DNA from: Pseudomonas tohonis
Lineage (GTDB): Bacteria > Pseudomonadota > Gammaproteobacteria > Pseudomonadales > Pseudomonadaceae
DNA: 64,000 nucleotides
Direction of reading: 5' to 3'
Assembly (NCBI RefSeq): GCF_012767755.2
Contig: NZ_AP023189.1
Location: 6,642,501 to 6,706,500, forward strand
Positions 42,420 through 49,427 of this stretch are shown here, piece after piece. The translations under genes were made by a program, and so were the position numbers. The notes under the pieces are model-generated. The model made no database searches. It was not told the origin of the DNA and saw only the letters and a program-made list of their open reading frames with translations. Position 1 is the stretch's first letter; the number at the start of each line of letters is the position of its first letter.

Positions 42420-42437
42420 CCGCAACGCGGCCCCGGC

Positions 42438-43358
42438 TCAGGCCGGGGTCGCGCCCTCGCTGCCCGCCCCGCCTTCCAGCTTGCGCCACAGCAGGCGGAT
42501 CGACGCCTTGCGCACCAGGGCGCAGCGGTACAGGCGGATCTCCAGCGGGATATGCCACTGGCTGCCCCCGCACACCACCAGCTCCCCGCGCGCCAGCTCG
42601 GCCTGCGCACTCAGGCGCGGCACCCAGGCCACGCCCATGCCCTGCAACGCCATGCTCTTGAGGCTGTCGGCCATGGCCGTCTCGTAGACGGTGGTGGAAC
42701 GCAGCGCGCGCTGGCGCAGTAGCAGGTTCACCGAGCGCCCGAGAAAAGCCCCGGCGGTATAGGCCAGCAACGGCACGCTCTGCCCGCTCTCCAGGCTGTA
42801 GAGCGGCTCGCCATGCGCATCCACGGCGCTCACCGGCAGCATCTCGGTGCTGCCCAGGTGCATCGAGGGGAAGATCTCCGGGTCCATCTGCAGGGAGGCG
42901 TCGGGGTCGTAGAAGGCCAGGATCAGGTCGCAGCTGCCCTCGCGCAGGGAGTGCACGGCATCGCCGACGTTGGTGGCGATCAGCCGGCTGGCGATGTTCA
43001 GGCCCTCGCCACGCAGCCGCGCGATCCACTGCGGGAAGAAGCCCAGCGCCAGGGAGTGGGCGGCGGCGAACTGCAGCACCTCGCCCTGCTGGCCTTCCAG
43101 GTGGTGCAGGTGGCGCACCACCTCGCCCATCTGCTCGACCATGCTGCGCGCCGTGACCAGGAACAGCTGGCCCGACTCGGTGAGTTCGATGGGCGTGCGC
43201 GAGCGGTTCACCAGGGTCAGCCCCAGGGCCGACTCCAGGCTGCGGATGCGCCGGCTGAAGGCCGGCTGGGTGACGAAGCGCTTCTCCGCCGCCTGGGAAA
43301 AGCTGCGGGTGGCGGCCAGGGCGACGAAGTCCTCCAGCCATTTGGTTTCCAGGTTCAT
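42438..43358 (-). CDS. LysR-family transcriptional regulator (near aspA and adh)
   Basis: 306 residues: winged HTH (WLEDFVALAATRSFSQAAEK, then FVTQPAFSRRIRSLESALG) at about 7-60 plus an effector domain. ATG 43358 (MNLETKWLED, GGGCCGAGATG upstream) is preferred to one at 43388. Convergent with adh and divergent from aspA, with a T-N11-A type box between, so it is a candidate regulator of aspA. The effector is unknown. Confidence 0.88.
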   Translation of the reverse strand: MNLETKWLEDFVALAATRSFSQAAEKRFVTQPAFSRRIRSLESALGLTLVNRSRTPIELTESGQLFLVTARSMVEQMGEVVRHLHHLEGQQGEVLQFAAAHSLALGFFPQWIARLRGEGLNIASRLIATNVGDAVHSLREGSCDLILAFYDPDASLQMDPEIFPSMHLGSTEMLPVSAVDAHGEPLYSLESGQSVPLLAYTAGAFLGRSVNLLLRQRALRSTTVYETAMADSLKSMALQGMGVAWVPRLSAQAELARGELVVCGGSQWHIPLEIRLYRCALVRKASIRLLWRKLEGGAGSEGATPA

Positions 43359-43404
43359 CTCGGCCCCTTGCCCGATTTTGGTGCACACGCTTCTCGAACG
43401 AAGC

Positions 43405-43440
43405 GGGTCACGGCCACATTATGCCGTTTATGCATGACCC
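43405..43440. promoter_or_regulatory. Candidate LysR operator upstream of aspA
   Basis: ATGCCGTTTATGCAT (43421-43435) has palindromic ends ATGC-N7-GCAT and fits T-N11-A. It is flanked by a wider pair GGGTCA (43405-43410) and TGACCC (43435-43440). It lies in the 174-base divergent gap. Confidence 0.45.
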
Positions 43441-43532
43441 AGCGGATAACAGCATTGGTCGACGAAAGGCTGGAAGCTTAGTCTATTGGGCATCGCGGCA
43501 CTGGCCGTGTCCTTCCCGAGATGTATTACATC

Positions 43533-44957
43533 ATGTTCTCCGCTGCATCCTTCCGCGTCGAAAAAGACCTGCTCGGCACCCTCGAAGTCCCCGCCGATGC
43601 CTACTACGGCATCCAGACCCTGCGCGCCGTGCAGAACTTCCGCCTCTCCGGTGTGCCCCTGTCGCACTACCCGAAACTGGTGATCGCCCTGGCGATGGTC
43701 AAGCAGGCCGCCGCCGATGCCAACAGGCAGCTCGGCCACCTCGATGCCGAGAAGCACGCCGCCATCAGCGAGGCCTGCGCCCGCCTGATCCGTGGCGACT
43801 TCCACGACCAGTTCGTGGTGGACATGATCCAGGGCGGTGCCGGCACCTCCACCAACATGAACGCCAACGAGGTCATCGCCAACATCGGCCTCGAGGCGAT
43901 GGGCAAGCAGAAGGGCGAGTACAAGTACCTGCACCCGAACAACGACGTGAACATGGCGCAGTCCACCAACGACGCCTACCCGACCGCCATCCGCCTGGGC
44001 CTGCTGCTCGGCCACGACGCGCTGCTGGCCAGCCTCGACAGCCTGATCCAGGCCATCGCCGCCAAGGGCGTCGAGTTCTCGCACATCCTCAAGATGGGCC
44101 GTACCCAGCTGCAGGACGCCGTGCCCATGACCCTGGGCCAGGAATTCCACGCCTTCGCCACTACCCTGGGTGAAGACCTCGGCCGCCTGCGCAGCCTGGC
44201 GCCGGAACTGCTCACCGAGGTCAACCTGGGCGGCACCGCCATCGGCACCGGCATCAACGCCGACCCCGGCTACCAGCACCTGGCCGTCGAGCGCCTCGCC
44301 GCCATCAGCGGCCAGCCGCTGAAACCCGCCGCCGACCTGATCGAGGCCACCTCGGACATGGGCGCCTTCGTGCTCTTCTCCGGCATGCTCAAGCGCACCG
44401 CGGTCAAGCTGTCGAAGATCTGCAACGACCTGCGCCTGCTCTCCAGCGGCCCGCGCACCGGCATCAACGAGATCAACCTGCCGGCACGCCAGCCGGGCAG
44501 CTCGATCATGCCCGGCAAGGTCAATCCGGTGATCCCGGAAGCGGTCAACCAGGTCGCCTTCGAAGTGATCGGCAACGACCTCGCCCTGACCCTGGCGGCC
44601 GAAGGCGGCCAGCTGCAGCTGAACGTCATGGAGCCGCTGATCGCCTACAAGATCTTCGACTCGATCCGCCTGCTGCAACGCGCCATGGACATGCTGCGTG
44701 AGCACTGCATCGTCGGCATCACCGCCAACGAAGCCCACTGCCGCGCGCTGATGGAGAACTCCATCGGCCTGATCACCGCGCTGAACCCCTACATCGGCTA
44801 CGAGAACTCCACCCGCATCGCCAAGGAAGCGCTGGTCAGCGGCCGCGGCGTGCTGGAACTGGTGCGCGAGGAGAAGCTGCTGGACGAGTCCATGCTCGCC
44901 GACATCCTCCGCCCGGAAAACATGATCGCCCCGCGCCTGGTGCCCCTGAAGGCCTGA
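43533..44957 (+). CDS. aspA: Aspartate ammonia-lyase (aspartase)
   Basis: 474 residues from ATG 43533; a start at 43521 adds four. Fumarase/aspartase superfamily: GGAGTSTNMNANEVIANI near 104, QSTNDAYPTAIR near 147, GRTQLQDAVPMTLGQEF near 190, and the signature GSSIMPGKVNP at about 321-331 with the catalytic Ser in the mobile loop. Converts aspartate to fumarate and ammonia. The N-terminal FRVEKDLLGTLEVPADAYYG matches aspartases rather than fumarase C. A strong terminator follows. Confidence 0.96.
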   Translation: MFSAASFRVEKDLLGTLEVPADAYYGIQTLRAVQNFRLSGVPLSHYPKLVIALAMVKQAAADANRQLGHLDAEKHAAISEACARLIRGDFHDQFVVDMIQGGAGTSTNMNANEVIANIGLEAMGKQKGEYKYLHPNNDVNMAQSTNDAYPTAIRLGLLLGHDALLASLDSLIQAIAAKGVEFSHILKMGRTQLQDAVPMTLGQEFHAFATTLGEDLGRLRSLAPELLTEVNLGGTAIGTGINADPGYQHLAVERLAAISGQPLKPAADLIEATSDMGAFVLFSGMLKRTAVKLSKICNDLRLLSSGPRTGINEINLPARQPGSSIMPGKVNPVIPEAVNQVAFEVIGNDLALTLAAEGGQLQLNVMEPLIAYKIFDSIRLLQRAMDMLREHCIVGITANEAHCRALMENSIGLITALNPYIGYENSTRIAKEALVSGRGVLELVREEKLLDESMLADILRPENMIAPRLVPLKA

Positions 44958-45002
44958 CGCGACACCCGACTCACCAGGAGGGGCCCAGCCCCTTCATCCT
45001 TC

Positions 45003-45031
45003 AAGGATGGCGCCCGCCATCCTTTTTTTTG
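45003..45031 (+). terminator. Intrinsic terminator after aspA
   Basis: AAGGATGGCG (45003-45012) and CGCCATCCTT (45015-45024) followed by six further T. Confidence 0.93.
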
Positions 45032-45084
45032 CCTGTGGAAAAGCGGTTATCCACAAGCTTCACTGGCACCGCTCCTCTACGGTT

Positions 45085-45761
45085 GTAGGGTGGATAACGC
45101 TCTTTTATCCACCGAGCGGAGCCGATCCCAACACCACTGCTCACCCCGTGGGAGCGAATTCATTCGCGCTGGAGCCGCAGCCACCTGAGACTATCCCGCG
45201 GGCTGCACCCCTTTCGCGGCTGAAGCCGCTCCCACGTAAAGCACAGCAAGCGCCGGTGAATCGGCGCCAACCTCGACGCCGAAACGGTGGACCGATAAAG
45301 CGCAGTCCACCCTACCCCCGGGCGCATGGTGCCCGTACGCACCATCCCGCTGCGTAGTGTGGACAACGCTCTTTTATCCACCGAGCGGAGCCGATCCCAG
45401 CACCGCTGCTCACCAGTGGGAGCGAATTCATTCGCGATGGAGCCGCAGCCACCTGAGACTATCCAGCGGGCTGCACCCCTTTCGCGGCTGAAGCCGCTCC
45501 CACGAAAAGCACAGCAAGCGCCGGTGAATCGGAGCCAACCTCGACGCCGAAACGGTGGACCGATAAAGCGCGGTCCACCCTACACCCCTGGCACCGCTCC
45601 TCTCCGGATGTAGGGTGGATAACGCTCTTTTATCCACCGAGCGGAGCCGATCCCAGCACCGCTGCTCACCCCGTGGGAGCGAATTCATTCGCGATGGAGC
45701 CGCAGCCACCTTGGGGATGTCCGGCGGGCTGCACGACTCTCGCGGCTGAAGCCGCTCCCAC
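45085..45761. repeat. Three tandem copies of a composite REP-type unit
   Basis: Unit starts at 45085, 45354 and 45610 (periods 269 and 256). Each unit holds, in order, GTAGGGTGGATAACGCTC with TTTTATCCACCGAGCGG; GTGGGAGCGAATTCATTCGC; TTCGCGGCTGAAGCCGCTCC. The first two copies add GCCGGTGAATCGG and GGTGGACCGATAAAGCGC...GTCCACCCTAC. Copies differ by point changes, and the third is shortened. Each part is itself an imperfect palindrome. Together with flanking sequence this fills the 790 bases from 45031 to 45822, where I see no gene. Confidence 0.8.
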
Positions 45762-45822
45762 AAGTACCACCACCCTCGGCCGGGATAACCGTGCGGGTGG
45801 CCCTGGGCGAATGCATTCGCCC

Positions 45823-47289
45823 CTACAGCCTCCACGCCTTGCGCAGCGCCGCCAGCGCCTTGGCGATCTCCGCCTCGGGCACGGCGGCGAAGCCCAGCAC
45901 CAGCCCCGCACGGTTATCCACAGGCGGCTCGTCCCCCGGCAGCCAGTAGCTGCTGAGCCCGGTGAGCTCGACACCGGCCTTGTCGGCCGCCGCGATCAGT
46001 TGGCGCTCGCGAGCGAGACCCGCAACCCGCACACACAGGTGCAGCCCGGCTTCCACGGCCGGCATCGGGGCGCAACCGGGGATATCCACAGGCCAGCCCG
46101 CCAGCAGTGCATCGCGGCGGCTGCGGGCGGCGGCGCGCATGCGGCGGATGTGCCGCTGGAAGTGCCCGGCGGCGATGAACTCGGCCATCACCGCCTGGGT
46201 GCCGATCTCCGAGTGGCGCATGTCCAGGGCACGGCGCCGGGCGAAGGGCTCCACCAGCGCCGGCGGCAGCACCAGGTAGCCCAGGCGCAGCGCCGGGAAG
46301 GCGATCTTGCAGAAGGTGCCGACGTAGAGCACCCGCCCCTGCCGGTCCAGCGCCGCCAGGGGGGCCAGGGGCGTGCCGCTGTAGCGGTACTCGCCGTCGT
46401 AGTCGTCCTCGACTATCCAGCCGTCGTGGCGCTCCGCCCAGTCGAGCAGCTCCAGGCGCCTCGCCAGGGACAGGGTCACCCCGGTGGGGTACTGGTGGGA
46501 CGGCGTGACGTAGACCAGGCGGCAATCCCCGGCCCGCTCCAGGGCAGCGGTATCCAGCCCTTCGGCGTCCAACGGGATGCCGGCGAGCTGCGCGCCGGCC
46601 ACGGCGAAGGCATGGCCGGCGGCGCGGTAGCCGGGGTTCTCGATGGCCACCCGGTCCCCCGGCTCGACCAGCAGCTGCGCGCAGAGGCTGATGGCCTGCT
46701 GGGCGCCGCAGGTGACGATCACCTGCGCCGGGTCGCAATGCAGGCCCCGGCTGTTGCGCAGGTAGGCGGCGATCAGCTCGCGCAGCTGCCAGTCGCCCGC
46801 CGGGTCGCCATAGCCCAGGCGCGCGGGCGAGGGCTTGCGCCAGAACCGCGCGGATAGCCGCGCCCAGGTCTGGAAGGGGAACAGGTCGAAGGCCGGCACG
46901 CCGACGCGGAAGGCCCGGGGCGGCCCGCTCAGCGGGTGCTTCAGGTGGTGGGCAGCCAGGCGCGACAGCGCCTCGCCGGCGGCCGCCCGCACCGGCACGG
47001 GGGGCGCAGCGCGCGGAGCTGTGGATAACTCGGCCACGTAGGTGCCATCGCCGACGCGCCCCGCGATGTAGCCCTCGGCATAGAGCTGGTCGAAGGCACG
47101 GGTCACGGTGTTGCGCGAAATGCCCAGCAATGCTGCCAGGTCGCGGCTGGCCGGCAGCCGCGTGCCGCCCTGCAGGCGCCCATCGAGGATGCGTTCGCGC
47201 AACCTCTCATAGAGCTGGCGGGCCAGGCCCTGGCGCGCATCCAGGCGGATGCCGGATAGATCGACGGGAAGCGGCACGGCGATCGGCAT
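45823..47289 (-). CDS. MocR/PdxR-type GntR regulator with aminotransferase domain
   Basis: 488 residues. N-terminal GntR winged HTH at about 12-80 (LYERLRERILDGRLQGGTRL, then GISRNTVTRAFDQLYAEGYI), linker, then a fold-type I aminotransferase domain with CGAQQAISLCAQLL, ENPGYRAAGHAF, VEDDYDGEYRY and GTFCKIAFPALRLGY, where the Lys would bind PLP. ATG 47289 chosen. Divergent from the PaiB-like gene 89 bases away, the usual layout for a MocR regulator and its target. Confidence 0.92.
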   Translation of the reverse strand: MPIAVPLPVDLSGIRLDARQGLARQLYERLRERILDGRLQGGTRLPASRDLAALLGISRNTVTRAFDQLYAEGYIAGRVGDGTYVAELSTAPRAAPPVPVRAAAGEALSRLAAHHLKHPLSGPPRAFRVGVPAFDLFPFQTWARLSARFWRKPSPARLGYGDPAGDWQLRELIAAYLRNSRGLHCDPAQVIVTCGAQQAISLCAQLLVEPGDRVAIENPGYRAAGHAFAVAGAQLAGIPLDAEGLDTAALERAGDCRLVYVTPSHQYPTGVTLSLARRLELLDWAERHDGWIVEDDYDGEYRYSGTPLAPLAALDRQGRVLYVGTFCKIAFPALRLGYLVLPPALVEPFARRRALDMRHSEIGTQAVMAEFIAAGHFQRHIRRMRAAARSRRDALLAGWPVDIPGCAPMPAVEAGLHLCVRVAGLARERQLIAAADKAGVELTGLSSYWLPGDEPPVDNRAGLVLGFAAVPEAEIAKALAALRKAWRL

Positions 47290-47378
47290 GGATTGGCCCT
47301 GTGAAAGTCGCGGGAAATGGCTCTTACAACGGACCAATATCCTGCCTAGCATGCGTCCATCACGCCAGGAGAATCGCC

Positions 47379-48011
47379 ATGTACCTGCCCGCCGCCTTCC
47401 GCCAGGAAGACCTCGCCGAGCTGCACCTGCAGATCCACCAGAGCCGCCTGGCGACCCTGGTCTGCCAGGGCGCCGGAGGCCTGGTGGCCAGCCACCTGCC
47501 GCTGCTGCTGGAGCCCGGCGAAGGCGAGTACGGCACGCTCTACGGCCACCTGGCCCGGGCCAACCCGCACTGGCGCGCACTCGCCGATGGCGCCGAGGCG
47601 CTGGCGGTGTTCAACGGCCCGGACGCCTACGTCACCCCCAGCTGGTACGCGGCCAAGGCCGAGCACGGCAAGGTGGTGCCGACCTGGAACTACATCGCCG
47701 TGCACGCCCATGGCCAGGCCGAGGTGTTCGACGACGCCGAGCGCCTGCTGCACCTGGTCGGCCGCCTCAGTGACCGGCACGAGGCCGGGCGACCGCAGCC
47801 CTGGGCGCTGGGCGACGCACCGCGCGAGTACATCGACGCCATGCTGCGCGCCATCGTCGGCTTCGCCCTGCCGATCCGTCGTATCGAAGGCAAGTGGAAG
47901 CTCGGCCAGAACCGCAGCCAGGCCGACCAGGACGGCGTGCGCGAAGGCCTGGGCGCCAGCACCGACGAGCGTGATCGCGAGCTGGCCCGGCGCATGGCCC
48001 CCTCCCTCTGA
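47379..48011 (+). CDS. PaiB-like FMN-binding negative regulator family protein
   Basis: 210 residues. FRQEDLAELHLQIHQSRLAT, HLPLLLEPGEGEYGTLYGHL, NGPDAYVTPSWYAAKAEHGK, VPTWNYIAVHAHG and IRRIEGKWKLGQNRS are PaiB family motifs (split-barrel FMN-binding fold). CCAGGAGAATCGCC is a strong SD. Members are described as regulators in Bacillus, but a role in polyamine or small-molecule handling is also possible. First of three tightly spaced genes ending in two GNAT acetyltransferases; PaiA is itself a GNAT, so this resembles a pai-type operon. Confidence 0.88.
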   Translation: MYLPAAFRQEDLAELHLQIHQSRLATLVCQGAGGLVASHLPLLLEPGEGEYGTLYGHLARANPHWRALADGAEALAVFNGPDAYVTPSWYAAKAEHGKVVPTWNYIAVHAHGQAEVFDDAERLLHLVGRLSDRHEAGRPQPWALGDAPREYIDAMLRAIVGFALPIRRIEGKWKLGQNRSQADQDGVREGLGASTDERDRELARRMAPSL

Positions 48012-48033
48012 CCCACCACGACAAGGAAGCAGC

Positions 48034-48477
48034 ATGTCCCTCGAAATCCGCCCGGTCGGCGTCGCCGACCACGCCGCCTGGCTGCCGCTGTGGCAGGGCT
48101 ACCAGCGTTTCTACAAGACCGAGATCGCCACCGAGACCACCGCCATCACCTGGCAGCGCTTCCTCGACGGCGCCGAACCCATGCACGCCGCCCTCGCCTG
48201 GCAGGGCGAGCGCGCCGTGGGGCTGGTGCACTTCATCTACCACCGCTCCTGCTGGACGGTGGGCGACTACTGCTACCTGCAGGACCTCTACGTGGAGGAT
48301 GGCCTGCGCGGCGCCGGCATCGGCCGCGCGCTGATCGAGCACGTCTATGCAAAGGCCCGCGCGGCCGGCGCCTCGCGGGTGCACTGGCTGACCCACGAGA
48401 CCAACACCGACGCCATGCAGCTGTACTACCGCATCGCCGACCGTTCCGGCTTCCTCCAATACCGCAAGATCCTCTGA
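48034..48477 (+). CDS. GNAT-family N-acetyltransferase
   Basis: 147 residues. LQDLYVEDGLRGAGIGRALI at about 87-106 is GNAT motif A with the R/QxxGxG/A acetyl-CoA loop; NTDAMQLYYRIADRSGFLQY near the end is motif B-like. ATG 48034 is 22 bases past the PaiB-like gene with AAGGAAG upstream. Substrate unknown; its place in a PaiB operon suggests polyamines or similar amines. Confidence 0.88.
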   Translation: MSLEIRPVGVADHAAWLPLWQGYQRFYKTEIATETTAITWQRFLDGAEPMHAALAWQGERAVGLVHFIYHRSCWTVGDYCYLQDLYVEDGLRGAGIGRALIEHVYAKARAAGASRVHWLTHETNTDAMQLYYRIADRSGFLQYRKIL

Positions 48478-48487
48478 GGCCCACCCC

Positions 48488-49171
48488 ATGAACCAGGAAG
48501 CGCAACTCGACTGGCACCCCGTACCCGCCCCGGCCCACGCCCCGCTCGCAGGCCGTTACGTAGACCTGGAGCCACTGGACATCGCGCGTCACGGCGACGA
48601 TCTCTGGCACGCCCTGCAAGGGCCCGGCCACGACCCGGCGCTGTGGAGCTACCTGCCCTACGGCCCCTTCCCCGAGCGCGCGTCCTTCGACACCTGGCTC
48701 GCCGGCCACGCCGCCAGCCGCGACCCGCTGTTCTTCACCGTCATCGACCGCGCCAGCGGCCGCGCGGTAGGCCTGCTCAGCTACCTGCGCATCGCCCCCA
48801 ACGACGGCTGCATCGAGATCGGCCACATCGCCTTCGGCGCCCCCATGCAGCGCTCGCCCGCCTCCACCGAGGCGGTCTGGCTGCTGGCACGCCTGGCCAT
48901 GAGCGAGCTCGGCTACCGCCGCCTGGAATGGAAGTGCAACGCCCTCAACGCCCGCTCCATGCGCGCCGCCGAGCGCCTGGGCTTCACCTACGAGGGGTTG
49001 TTCCGCCAGCACATGGTGATCAAGGGCCGCAACCGCGACACCGCCTGGTTCTCCATCATCGACAAGGAATGGCCGGCGATACGCGATGCCTTCGAGGCCT
49101 GGCTGGCTGTGGATAACTTCGATGGCGACGGCCGGCAGAAGCGCCGCCTGGAGGATTTCAGGAAAGCCTGA
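48488..49171 (+). CDS. GNAT-family N-acetyltransferase, RimJ/RimL type
   Basis: 227 residues. It opens with a conserved ligand-binding stretch (GRYVDLEPLDIARHGDDLWH), and NALNARSMRAAERLGFTYEG with FRQHMVIKGRNRDTAWFSII is typical of RimL-like enzymes. The start is the ATG at 48488, 10 bases after the previous stop. It lacks a strong consensus Q/RxxGxG but has IGHIAFGAPMQRSPASTEAV in the equivalent place. Substrate unknown. Confidence 0.85.
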   Translation: MNQEAQLDWHPVPAPAHAPLAGRYVDLEPLDIARHGDDLWHALQGPGHDPALWSYLPYGPFPERASFDTWLAGHAASRDPLFFTVIDRASGRAVGLLSYLRIAPNDGCIEIGHIAFGAPMQRSPASTEAVWLLARLAMSELGYRRLEWKCNALNARSMRAAERLGFTYEGLFRQHMVIKGRNRDTAWFSIIDKEWPAIRDAFEAWLAVDNFDGDGRQKRRLEDFRKA

Positions 49172-49427
49172 AGGCGAACGAACACACTCGCAGGATGGCT
49201 AAGAGCGCAGCGAAACCCATCATCGCGGAGCAACCCACGACCGCATGGGTTTCGCTTCGCTCGCGGAACGGTGCCCCGCCCCATCCTAGGGGCTACGGAT
49301 CCCAGCGAATGCTGGGCCAGTGGAATCAAAACCTCCCTTATTCCCGTAACCCTTCTGTTACGAAACCGTAAGACTTCTTCCTTATAAACAGCGGCCAATC
49401 AACAAGATCACGAACAAGGTTGCCGCC
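49172..49427. promoter_or_regulatory. Upstream region of the autotransporter
   Basis: 256 bases without a gene. It holds an inverted pair of REP-like pieces (CGAAACCCATCATCG and GCATGGGTTTCGCTTCGCTC, 49209-49263), a perfect inverted repeat CGTAAC-CCTTCT-GTTACG (49345-49362), and CTTATAAAC at 49381 that could be a -10. The repeat just before the -10 is a likely regulator site. Confidence 0.45.

Noticed and set aside
45085..45761. CRISPR array
   Set aside because: Three units of about 260 bases made of palindromes, not short repeats with unique spacers; no cas genes.
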